Shown in pieces: positions 1 through 6,407 of a stretch of DNA of 33,445 nucleotides. The stretch is from positions 1 to 33,445 of the forward strand of contig DJEU01000047.1 in assembly GCA_002431395.1 (NCBI GenBank). The letters are read 5' to 3'. The DNA is from Lachnoclostridium sp. UBA5890. GTDB lineage: Bacteria > Bacillota > Clostridia > Lachnospirales > Lachnospiraceae. Made by a program: the position numbers and the translations under genes. Numbering within the stretch: position 1 is the stretch's first letter; every line of letters begins with the position of its first letter. The notes under the pieces are model-generated. The model saw nothing but the letters and a program-made list of their open reading frames with translations, was not told the origin of the DNA and searched no databases.

Positions 1-23
1 AGGTTCGAATCCTTCTCCGCCCA
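1..23 (+). tRNA. 3' end of a tRNA, cut by the window edge
   Basis: The first 23 bases read as the T-loop (GGTTCGAATCC) followed by the 3' acceptor strand TCCGCCC and discriminator A. The missing 5' acceptor strand should therefore read GGGCGGA. The anticodon lies outside the window, so the amino acid cannot be named. No CCA is encoded. The spacer behind it holds a 7-bp inverted repeat (26-32 with 35-41), possibly a processing hairpin between tRNAs of one transcript. Confidence 0.75.
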
Positions 24-103
24 CTACGGAATTCATTCCGTTAACATTATACCTGGTGTGGTTGGTATTACCATACGATTGATAAAATGTTATTAATTTT
101 TGT

Positions 104-177
<74 letters not shown>

Positions 178-199
178 TTACTCAATGCAACGCATTTGA

Positions 200-272
200 G
201 CCCAGATAGCTCAGTTGGTAGAGCAAAGGACTGAAAATCCTTGTGTCGCTGGTTCGATTCCGGCTCTGGGCA
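200..272 (+). tRNA. tRNA-Phe (GAA)
   Basis: Acceptor GCCCAGA pairs with TCTGGGC, with discriminator A. The anticodon loop CTGAAAA gives anticodon GAA, and the T-loop is TTCGATT. It lies 22 bases after tRNA-fMet and 4 bases before tRNA-Lys, so all three are almost certainly cut from one precursor. CCA is not encoded. Confidence 0.97.
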
Positions 273-276
273 TTAT

Positions 277-349
277 GGGGCATTAGCTCAGGTGGTAGAG
301 CACTTGACTTTTAATCAAGTTGTCCGGGGTTCGAGTCCCCGATGCCTCA
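277..349 (+). tRNA. tRNA-Lys (TTT)
   Basis: Acceptor GGGGCAT pairs with ATGCCTC (one G:U), with discriminator A. The anticodon stem-loop CTTGA-CTTTTAA-TCAAG gives anticodon TTT. It is the last tRNA of the cluster and is followed directly by a terminator. The accessory patch begins right behind it, and tRNA 3' ends are common integration targets, so this gene is a candidate attachment site. No second copy of its 3' end was found in the window. Confidence 0.97.
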
Positions 350-351
350 TT

Positions 352-381
352 AGAGATCAGTTTAACTGGTCTCTTTTTTTT
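352..381 (+). terminator. Rho-independent terminator of the tRNA operon
   Basis: An 8-bp stem (GAGATCAG with CTGGTCTC, one T:G wobble) around the loop TTTAA is followed by a run of eight or more T. It begins three bases after tRNA-Lys. Confidence 0.9.
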
Positions 382-1133
382 GTCTAGGCTATCCTTGCCA
401 AAATGCTCAAAATGCATTCTAGTTAAAGGAATAATCATTTGATGGAAAAAATTACAAAATTGCTTTTGGCGCCTTTATCCTAGTTAAGAATAGAATTATT
501 TTTGGCACTTCATTGGCACTTCCTGTAGTGTCAAAAAGATGCATTGAATTAATATTTAGATACACAAAGCAACCTAATATGCTTTTATTTACAGACAGCT
601 TGTTTTAGTGGTTAAACGCATCAAAACTGGAAAAATTGGCAAATCCAACAATAAATTCGGTCTGATTTACGCTATGACACGGCATCCTGATAAAGTGATC
701 CGAATTGCTACAGTATTTCTACATTTTTCCGTAGAAAGTCGAATGAATGTTTGTGATAGATGGGAATATAATCAGATGAAACTGAAATTTCATCGGCTAA
801 CATTCATTTGACTATCAATCAAGTGAGCGTTTTAGGGGTGATTTGAGCCGATTTAGGGACTGAATGTGTCCAGATGCAGGGTAATAGAGCGGAAAAATCC
901 CCACAGCAATTTTTAGGACTCTGAATAATTCGGAATCTAAACTACCGAAATTTTCGGAAGTTATAGGGTGGGGGATTTCAGATACCCTTCCTTCCAATTG
1001 GACGAATCAACCGAATGGTAGTGTGAACGAAAAATTTTCGCTCATCAATCAAAGAAAAAAGTTTTTACTTTGAAATCAACCACCACAAAATTGTGGAGTT
1101 AGCAAAAAATAAGATGTCCCATATCATGACACT
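382..1133. other. Gene-poor, AT-rich stretch behind the tRNA cluster
   Basis: I see no convincing protein gene here. The short open frames (608-811 plus strand, 815-997 minus strand) lack a good ribosome site and recognisable protein character. The stretch holds the repeated TTGGCACTTC motif (502-534) and three short perfect palindromes: CCGAAATTTTCGG at 945-957, CGAAAAATTTTCG at 1028-1040 and CCACAAAATTGTGG at 1083-1096. Together with its place behind tRNA-Lys, it is best read as the decayed end of an integrated element. Confidence 0.5.
502..534. repeat. TTGGCACTTC direct repeats with an inverted third copy (possible integrase arm sites)
   Basis: TTGGCACTTC occurs at 502-511 and again at 513-522, an 11-base period. 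A related inverted copy, GTAGTGTCAA (reverse TTGACACTAC), lies at 525-534. Short direct repeats at one-helical-turn spacing beside a tRNA are what arm-type binding sites of tyrosine integrases look like. The assignment is inferred; only the repeats are seen. Confidence 0.45.
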
Positions 1134-1406
1134 CTACTTTCTCAACTTATCTACTAACTGTGAAACCAGTTCCACGGATTCATCATCAAGACCAGTAACA
1201 TCCACATTCCTCTTATCAGTAATTCCTAAGAGATAATCTGTGGAAACATGAAAGATACGAGCCAACTTTATCAACGCTTCATATGAAGGATAACGACTGC
1301 CTGATTCATAGGAAGATACAGCACTTATGGCTAATCCTATTCTATCGGCTACTTGCTTTTGAGTTAACTTCTTCTCAGCTCGGAGAGAGCGTAATTTTTC
1401 TCCCAT
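1134..1406 (-). CDS. XRE-family helix-turn-helix repressor
   Basis: A small Cro/C1-type regulator of about 90 residues. The HTH domain fills residues 3-60: GEKLRSLRAEKK, then TQKQVADRIG, AISAVSSYESGSRYPS and the closing STDYLLGI. A short acidic/Leu tail follows. Such proteins bind operators as dimers and control phage or mobile-element genes. I chose ATG at 1406 because family members start just before the helix; an in-frame GTG at 1424 would add six residues, and neither start has a strong ribosome site. The gene diverges from the lipoprotein operon at 1591, and inverted repeats lie between them. It probably represses itself and that operon, which is inferred from layout. Confidence 0.88.
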   Translation of the reverse strand: MGEKLRSLRAEKKLTQKQVADRIGLAISAVSSYESGSRYPSYEALIKLARIFHVSTDYLLGITDKRNVDVTGLDDESVELVSQLVDKLRK

Positions 1407-1457
1407 ATTCACCAACTGTATCACCTACTTTCACTGATAGTATATCAATTAGTGATT

Positions 1458-1489
1458 CCATGTTGGTGAAATAAATTTCTGCAACATGG
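1458..1489. promoter_or_regulatory. Inverted repeat, candidate operator of the XRE regulator
   Basis: CCATGTTG (1458-1465) and CAACATGG (1482-1489) form a perfect 8-bp inverted repeat with a 16-base spacer. It sits between the divergent XRE gene and the promoter of the lipoprotein operon. A looser pair, TCACTGATA and its interrupted inverse, lies just to the left (about 1433-1455). The place fits repressor sites; binding is inferred. Confidence 0.45.
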
Positions 1490-1499
1490 AAATTTTCTA

Positions 1500-1528
1500 T
1501 TGAAAATACTTACAATTAATGGTATAAT
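1500..1528 (+). promoter_or_regulatory. Sigma-A-type promoter for the lipoprotein operon
   Basis: TTGAAA at 1500-1505 and a consensus TATAAT at 1523-1528 are separated by exactly 17 bases. The start codon at 1591 is about 60 bases downstream. The candidate repressor repeat ends 11 bases upstream of the -35 box. Confidence 0.8.
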
Positions 1529-1590
1529 TTTTATAAAATCTAGGAAATTAGTACTAGATTATTTATTAACCAAGAGGGGGAGAAAGATTT

Positions 1591-2097
1591 ATGAAAAAAA
1601 AAATTGTAGCAATAATATTTACTGTAGCAGCATTATCATTAGTTGGTTGCGGTAGTAATGATAATTCTAAGTCAAATAGTTCATATACTACCAATGACAA
1701 TTTGGATAGTGATTCATCATCAGTCAGTTCATCATCAATCAGTTCGTCATATGATGATTCTGATAACGACTATAGTTCATCGTATAGTAGTGGTTCATCA
1801 AGTTCTATTAAACATTACTGTGATGCTAGTGGATGTATAAAAGAGGGAACAAAAGTTGTTACGGGATTATCAGGTGATTTGGAATACTATTGCAAGGAAC
1901 ATTATGATGAAATGCAAAATATTATAGATGACATGGAAGAAGATGTTGGAAGTGGCTCTTACTCTACACATAAATGTGAGGAATGCTCAAAAGAGGGTAC
2001 ACATGAACTTACAGGATTAGATGGAGATCCAGAGTATTATTGTACAGAGCATTATAACCAACTTGTAAATATGGTGAATGACTTATATGCAAATTAG
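1591..2097 (+). CDS. Secreted lipoprotein with two Cys/His repeats
   Basis: 168 residues. A lipoprotein signal peptide ends in the lipobox LVGC (Cys20, the lipidated residue). A very Ser/Asp-rich, surely disordered spacer fills residues about 22-72. Two related modules follow: HYCDASGCIKEGTK ... YYCKEHY and HKCEECSKEGTH ... YYCTEHY. Each has two Cys, a Gly-containing turn and a YYCxxHY end, a pattern that could bind zinc. The protein should be tethered to the outer face of the membrane. The ribosome site AGAGGGGGAGA is strong. It is the first gene of a four-gene operon (to 2658) behind the promoter at 1500-1528. I do not recognise a named family; metal binding is inferred. Confidence 0.85.
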   Translation: MKKKIVAIIFTVAALSLVGCGSNDNSKSNSSYTTNDNLDSDSSSVSSSSISSSYDDSDNDYSSSYSSGSSSSIKHYCDASGCIKEGTKVVTGLSGDLEYYCKEHYDEMQNIIDDMEEDVGSGSYSTHKCEECSKEGTHELTGLDGDPEYYCTEHYNQLVNMVNDLYAN

Positions 2098-2109
2098 GAG
2101 GAAAACAGT

Positions 2110-2205
2110 ATGGCTAATAATGGAAATGGTGGCAACGGATTATCATTCTGGGGAGTGGTAGGTGCAGTATTAGTTGCGCTTATAATCTTTGCCCTGATTG
2201 GTTAA
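2110..2205 (+). CDS. 31-residue Gly/Asn-rich single-span membrane peptide
   Basis: A short frame with a strong ribosome site (AGGAGG seven bases before ATG, overlapping the stop region of the lipoprotein gene). It encodes MANNGNGGNGLSFWG followed by a hydrophobic helix (VVGAVLVALIIFALIG) up to the stop. Its TAA overlaps the ATG of the next gene as TAATG, so the two are translationally coupled. Coupling plus the strong ribosome site argue that it is real. Function unknown; it could be an accessory subunit of the neighbouring membrane protein or a small toxin-like peptide. Confidence 0.72.
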   Translation: MANNGNGGNGLSFWGVVGAVLVALIIFALIG

Positions 2206-2579
2206 TGGTGAAACGGAAGAATGTTTTTCTAATACTTGTTACCATTATACTTTATATTATCAATCAAAGTATCAAGAATAAGATATCCATTCATGTATCC
2301 ATTCATGGAATAAAATGGTTTATGACTTGTTATTTTAATGATATCATAGGTGGGATAACGTTTATGGCGTATTGTGGTCTTGTTTTTGAACACTATCATA
2401 GAAGAATGACTAAGTTGTGGCAAATAGTATTATTGATGGCAAGTTGTGGATTCTTTTGGGAATATATAACACCATTATTTAGACCAAATACGATTTCGGA
2501 TCCGTGGGATATTTTGGCTTATGTATGTGGAGGTTTCATATATTGGTTGATTATGAGGAGTAAATACAATGAGCATTAA
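2205..2579 (+). CDS. Small multi-span membrane protein, VanZ-like in character
   Basis: 124 residues with three to four hydrophobic spans: about residues 6-22, 43-62, 70-88 and 102-117. The stretch FFWEYITPLFRPN followed by SDPWDILAYVCGGFIYWLI resembles VanZ-like proteins, which carry a conserved acidic/aromatic pattern before the last helix. The similarity is suggestive only. It begins by TAATG overlap with the upstream 31-residue peptide, and its end overlaps the start of the 29-residue peptide. Such compact overlap suggests the three are made together. No catalytic residues are recognised. Confidence 0.75.
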   Translation: MVKRKNVFLILVTIILYIINQSIKNKISIHVSIHGIKWFMTCYFNDIIGGITFMAYCGLVFEHYHRRMTKLWQIVLLMASCGFFWEYITPLFRPNTISDPWDILAYVCGGFIYWLIMRSKYNEH

Positions 2580-2658
2580 AGAACCTAATGGATTTGGAGA
2601 TTTCTGTAAGATAGTATTGTTACTACTTTTAGCAGGAATTATATTATCATTATTTTGA
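2569..2658 (+). CDS. 29-residue single-span membrane peptide
   Basis: A short frame starting inside the last codons of the preceding gene, with the ribosome site GAGGAG nine bases upstream of ATG. It encodes a polar N-terminus (MSIKEPNGFGDF) and a strongly hydrophobic helix (KIVLLLLLAGIILSLF) up to TGA. A clean terminator begins 11 bases later, so this is the last gene of the operon. Small hydrophobic peptides of this kind are usually missed by gene callers. No function can be assigned from sequence. Confidence 0.65.
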   Translation: MSIKEPNGFGDFCKIVLLLLLAGIILSLF

Positions 2659-2668
2659 AACCCTTAGA

Positions 2669-2699
2669 GGGCTACCTTAAAACGAGGTAGTCCTTTTTT
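2669..2699 (+). terminator. Rho-independent terminator of the lipoprotein operon
   Basis: A 9-bp stem (GGGCTACCT at 2669-2677 with AGGTAGTCC at 2685-2693, one G:U pair), 7-base loop and T-run. It closes the four-gene operon begun at 1591. Confidence 0.9.
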
Positions 2700-2729
2700 A
2701 ATACATTAAAATAAGAAAAGGAGATACAT

Positions 2730-3107
2730 ATGAAAGTATTAGATAGATTAAAGATGGAGTTATCCAATCAGCAGTATTTCTCTGATGAGCAATACATTCA
2801 GTTCCTTACAGAGAACTCATTAACTCCGACAGATGAATATGATAAACCAACAATGCAGAAGCCATTGTTATTTACTGTTATTGATGTACTTGAAGCAGTT
2901 ACAAACGATATAGACCTTATGACAGTTATCAGTACAGAGTTCTCAAATATTGGACAAGCGTATGAGGTTTTAGAAGCGAGAATACAGCAGATGAAAGATA
3001 AGAGTGATGAGACCATCAGACCATCGTCAATCATATCTTCAACCTCTTGCAAGGTTTTTCCCGCTACCGAATATCGCTTTCCATCAATAGTAACAATAGT
3101 TTTATAG
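2730..3107 (+). pseudogene. Phage-type gene with its 3' end replaced (chimeric)
   Basis: A good ribosome site (AAAAGGAGATACAT) precedes ATG at 2730. The first 93 or so residues (MKVLDRLKMELSNQQYF ... EARIQQMKDKSDE) look like a small phage head-tail connector type protein; this family call is from general character only. From about residue 94 the reading frame runs antisense through the start of an integrase gene (2798-3139 minus strand frame), so the last about 30 residues, ending FPSIVTIVL, are not native. The junction lies near 3010-3025. This is the clearest sign that a larger phage or integrative element was lost here. There is no obvious promoter of its own. Confidence 0.6.
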
Positions 3108-3139
3108 AGACCGTCTTTTTGTTTCCTTAATCGACCCAT
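3020..3139 (-). pseudogene. N-terminal fragment of a tyrosine integrase
   Basis: Reading leftward from ATG at 3139: MGRLRKQKDGLYKTIVTIDG, then KRYSVAGKTLQEVEDMID. This is the arm-DNA-binding start typical of integrases of phages and conjugative elements (short basic start, K-x-Y-x-x-x-v, GKTLxEVE). After about 38 residues the frame continues only as antisense of the phage-type gene. The core-binding and catalytic domains (R, HxxR, Y) are absent, so no functional recombinase can be made. It marks the right-hand limit of a deletion. Confidence 0.7.
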
Positions 3140-3198
3140 GAAATCAACTCTTTTTTCTAAAAAAGGGCAAAAAAATACCCTGGTTTCGTATGGTTCTT

Positions 3199-3229
3199 GG
3201 CTCCCTGTTGGCGCAGAGAGTCTTTTTAT
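3199..3229 (+). terminator. Probable plus-strand terminator in the scar region
   Basis: GGCTCCCTG (3199-3207) pairs with CAGAGAGTC (3214-3222) with one mismatch and one wobble; the loop is TTGGCG, followed by TTTTTATTTTTATT. It would stop rightward transcription before it runs into the convergent BRO-type gene, whose stop codon lies just beyond. In the leftward direction no T-run follows, so it does not serve that gene. Confidence 0.6.
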
Positions 3230-3231
3230 TT

Positions 3232-4134
3232 TTATTCGTCTAATAGGTACTTATCATCATCGGCATTTTTCTGTGAAATAACAGAATGGCCTAATTGTTG
3301 TTCTAATTCTCGTCGTGCGTTTCCGGCAATTGTGCCTCCAGAAATGGCGACGCGTTTACTTTCTTGAAGTCCGCTCGGATTTTGTGCGCGAGATAATTCG
3401 GTTGTTGCTACTTCGGCAAGCTGGTTTAATGCCAATTCAGTATTGGTCATGTTGTCGCGCAGATTTTCTTTACGAAGTCCTTTGAAAGCCTTGTACTCAG
3501 CGACAGTTTTTCCGGACCATGCGTGTGTCAGTGCACTTGTTAATGCGGCATAGTCTTTGAAATCAGAAATACCGGAGCGTTTCCACTCGTCAGTCATTTC
3601 TTTCTGGATTTCAATGCTTCGAAGCCGCTGGTTGATCCATTTGTCAGAATAACCTTTGCGTCGATAATTTTCTGCGGCACGATTGATAGAAAGTTCAGGA
3701 TCTGCAATCTCGTCTAAGCGTTCCTTTCCGACTTGTGCTAACCACAGTTTAAATGGTTCCGCTTTTTTGGAAGGTATGGACTGAATGATCCGCAGTAACT
3801 GTTCTGTGTTTGCACAGTCAGTAAGTCGCATTTTACCATCTTCCGCCTTCAATTTCAACCGGTGACAATTTGTCACCAGTTCATTTCCTTCCTCTTTTAA
3901 ACGTTGTTTTAATTTATTCCAATACTTCCGTCCATCGGTACTATCTGTCAATACCTGACATACATCTACAATAGAGAAATACCATTCTTCTTCTTGCTTA
4001 TGCCATACTTTTCGTATTGTATCATCATAAATAAATTCGAGTTCCTCTTGATCCTTTATAGAAGAATCCTCGATGGGAACCGGAACAGTCGTATTATCTT
4101 CCTCATCAAACATAAAAAAGAAAATATTAATCAC
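3232..4134 (-). CDS. BRO-N / phage antirepressor-like protein
   Basis: 300 residues (293 if translation begins at the ATG seven codons downstream, 4113). Residues about 35-130 match a BRO-N domain in pattern: IRKVWHKQEEEWYFSIVDVC, QVLTDSTDGRKYWNKLKQRL and the R/T-D segment MRLTDCANTEQLLRIIQSIP. BRO-N proteins bind nucleic acid and occur as phage antirepressors and as free-standing DinD-like genes. A C-terminal helical region with ALTSALTHAWSGKTVAEYK and SKRVAISGGTIAGNARRELE resembles chromosomal members. The listed start is GTG with AAAAGGAT directly before it, an unusually tight spacing. The gene lies alone between the integrase scar and the surface-protein operon, so it may be either a relic of the lost element or a resident gene. 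Confidence 0.8.
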   Translation of the reverse strand: MINIFFFMFDEEDNTTVPVPIEDSSIKDQEELEFIYDDTIRKVWHKQEEEWYFSIVDVCQVLTDSTDGRKYWNKLKQRLKEEGNELVTNCHRLKLKAEDGKMRLTDCANTEQLLRIIQSIPSKKAEPFKLWLAQVGKERLDEIADPELSINRAAENYRRKGYSDKWINQRLRSIEIQKEMTDEWKRSGISDFKDYAALTSALTHAWSGKTVAEYKAFKGLRKENLRDNMTNTELALNQLAEVATTELSRAQNPSGLQESKRVAISGGTIAGNARRELEQQLGHSVISQKNADDDKYLLDE

Positions 4135-4208
4135 ATCCTTTTAATATTTATGCTAGTGTTATAAGAGAATCATTTTATAAGTCTAAGTGCAATTTCTTAT
4201 AATATACA

Positions 4209-4229
4209 TTATACACATTATGTGTATAA
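4209..4229. repeat. Perfect inverted repeat of TTATACACA
   Basis: TTATACACA (4209-4217), TTA, then TGTGTATAA (4221-4229): nine perfect base pairs with a 3-base centre, in the AT-rich gap between the BRO-type gene and the surface-protein operon. The 9-mer fits the DnaA-box consensus TTATNCACA on both strands; it could equally be an operator. No T-run follows on either strand, so a terminator is unlikely. Confidence 0.5.
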
Positions 4230-4351
4230 ATACCAAGAAAAAATAAATATTATGCAAATTAGTTTTTCCAGCTATAAATAAATGCTCCACCCTATAACAA
4301 TTATATAACCATAACCAAAATCGAAAATAACTGTAAAATATAGGTTTTTCA

Positions 4352-4380
4352 TAGACGACAGGAAAAATATGTGCTAAGAT
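4352..4380 (+). promoter_or_regulatory. Candidate promoter for the surface-protein operon
   Basis: TAGACG (4352-4357) and TAAGAT (4375-4380) are 17 bases apart, and TGC directly precedes the -10 (extended -10 pattern). The first gene starts at 4426 behind AAGGAG. The -35 matches four of six consensus bases. No other promoter of this quality is seen before 15945, which supports one long transcript. Confidence 0.55.
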
Positions 4381-4425
4381 AACAATGAAGCAGAAGGTCA
4401 ACTTTACGGAAAAGGAGATAAGCAA

Positions 4426-6372
4426 ATGAGAAAGAAAAACAAGATTGCGTTGTTACTGGCATTGTCATTGGTAATAGGAATTCAGTCGCCATATGGAGTA
4501 AAAAATGAAAAAAATGTAGTGAAAGCGGAAGAACAGCTGGAAGAGGAAAGCGATATTTTAAAATCCAAGGACGGTTTGAGTTTTTATCGTGAATTGGAAG
4601 ATGGAACGATTTCTTTGATCTATTTTAACGGAGAATTGGTAAAAAACGAAGATGAAAATCTGACAAAATTAGTAATTCCAAATGAAATAGATGGTAAACA
4701 GGTAACGGAATTAGAGGGAACATTACTTGATAATAATTCTTCCAGAGAATCAATAAATACGATTGTGTTGCCTAAGGCTTTGAAAGAAATTGACATAACT
4801 TTATTTAGATATATATTCTATCTTAATGAAATTTTGATTGACGAAGGAAATGAGTATTTTACGACAAAAGATGGAGTTTTATATAATAAGGATTCTTCTG
4901 AACTTATCCGTGTACCAGAGGCAGGACAGGTAGAGCAGGATTCTAATGTATTTGAGGTTCCGGATACAGTTAAAGAAATTGGATCGGAAGCATTTTTTAA
5001 TTGTTATGGCATGAATGAAATAACGATATCTAAAAATGTTGAAAGCATCGGGGAGTTGGTATTTTATCGTTACATATCATCTTATCGTTATTTTACCTTT
5101 AAAGTAGATAGTGAGAATAAATGTTTTACAGCAGATGAGGATGGATCCTTATTTAGTAAAGATATGACCATATTGTATCGTTATGCATATCATGTTTCAG
5201 AGGATGAAAGTTCATTTTTTAATTTTGTTACTTATAAAATACCGGATACAGTAACAGAGATTGGTTCCACAGCTTTTCAGGGTTGTATAGAATATAGTTC
5301 TTTTGGAGGATTGCTTTACGTAGAATTTCCTGAAAACCTGACAAAGATTGGATCAAATGCGTTTGATGGCTGCAGTTATCTAGGTGATAAAGATATGGCA
5401 GCGATTGCTGGAAATATAGAATCAGTAGATATCATAATACCGGATAGTGTAACAGAAATTGGTACGGAAGCATTTAAGGATTGTACATTTGAAACTATTG
5501 TATTACCAAAATCTTTGCAGGAAATACAAGCGTATACATTTTGTGAATGCAATAATTTAAAGGAAATTGTAGTTCCGGAAAATGTAAAGAAAATTTCAGA
5601 TAATGCATTTGTAAAATGTACCGCTTTAAATAAAGTAGAATGTAACGATAAATTGGAAACAATTGGAGACTTTGCATTTTATAATTGTACCTCATTAACA
5701 TTGCTTGAAATTGGAAGTAATGTAACAGAAATCGGTCAATATGCACTTGGATATACAGTAGGAGATGAAGAAAATAAATATATTCTTGTAGATGACGTTA
5801 CTATTCTGTGTAAACAGGGATCCGCAGCGGATAAATATGCTTTGGATAATGGAATTACAGTAAAATATTTTGCAGATGTGACACCTACACCTCCAACAAG
5901 TACATCAACCGCGTTTCCAACAGAAACTCCGACAAGCAGTCCAAGTGCTTCGCCAGCGGGAACACCGGATGCGACAGCAGTGCCGAGCAATACACCGTCG
6001 AATGTACCGCCAGTAGATGTAACGGCGGCTCCAAATGTAACTCCGGGAGTTGAACCGGAAGAACAGCCGGCTGCTGTGAAAAAATTAGGAAAAGTGAAGC
6101 TTGTTTCTGTAGTGAATAAGAAGAAACATAAAATGGTAGTTACAATAAAGAAAGCAGAAAATGCAACAGGATATGTCGTTCAGTATGCAAAAACAAAGAA
6201 ATTTAAAAATGCAAAAAATGTTGTTATTTCGAAAAAATCAGTACAAAAGATTACACTGAAAAATTTGAAAAAGAAGACGTATTATGTACGTGTTCGTGCG
6301 TTTAGAAAATCAGATAAAGGAATGGAATATTCTTCCTGGAGCAAGGCAAAAAAAGTGAAAGTCAAGAAGTAA
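4426..6372 (+). CDS. BspA-like leucine-rich repeat surface protein with FN3 domain
   Basis: 648 residues. A Sec signal peptide fills about residues 1-35 (MRKKNKIALLLALSLVIG core, ending near VVKAEE). Residues about 60-480 are LRR_5 (BspA-type) repeats with the recurring core 'IPDxVTEIGxxAFxxC', for example KIPDTVTEIGSTAFQGC and IIPDSVTEIGTEAFKDC. A Pro/Thr/Ser-rich wall-spanning linker (about 485-545) leads to a Lys-rich fibronectin-type III domain (about 553-648). It is secreted; there is no LPXTG sorting signal, so attachment may rely on the basic C-terminal domain. Related proteins bind host or partner proteins. It heads a run of six closely spaced genes and has the ribosome site AAGGAG. 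Confidence 0.93.
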   Translation: MRKKNKIALLLALSLVIGIQSPYGVKNEKNVVKAEEQLEEESDILKSKDGLSFYRELEDGTISLIYFNGELVKNEDENLTKLVIPNEIDGKQVTELEGTLLDNNSSRESINTIVLPKALKEIDITLFRYIFYLNEILIDEGNEYFTTKDGVLYNKDSSELIRVPEAGQVEQDSNVFEVPDTVKEIGSEAFFNCYGMNEITISKNVESIGELVFYRYISSYRYFTFKVDSENKCFTADEDGSLFSKDMTILYRYAYHVSEDESSFFNFVTYKIPDTVTEIGSTAFQGCIEYSSFGGLLYVEFPENLTKIGSNAFDGCSYLGDKDMAAIAGNIESVDIIIPDSVTEIGTEAFKDCTFETIVLPKSLQEIQAYTFCECNNLKEIVVPENVKKISDNAFVKCTALNKVECNDKLETIGDFAFYNCTSLTLLEIGSNVTEIGQYALGYTVGDEENKYILVDDVTILCKQGSAADKYALDNGITVKYFADVTPTPPTSTSTAFPTETPTSSPSASPAGTPDATAVPSNTPSNVPPVDVTAAPNVTPGVEPEEQPAAVKKLGKVKLVSVVNKKKHKMVVTIKKAENATGYVVQYAKTKKFKNAKNVVISKKSVQKITLKNLKKKTYYVRVRAFRKSDKGMEYSSWSKAKKVKVKK

Positions 6373-6407
6373 TCGGTAGTAATTTACCATGAGAGGAAAG
6401 GCATAAG

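Noticed and set aside
608..997. Two short open frames (608-811 plus, 815-997 minus)
   Set aside because: No ribosome site and no protein-like composition; they are probably chance frames in a decayed region.
945..1096. Three short palindromes (945-957, 1028-1040, 1083-1096)
   Set aside because: Arms of only six bases in AT-rich DNA; likely chance, and they differ in sequence.
3157..3183. Minus-strand terminator after the BRO-type gene
   Set aside because: The stem is only four base pairs (GGGT/GCCC) with an AT loop; too weak to annotate although T-rich.
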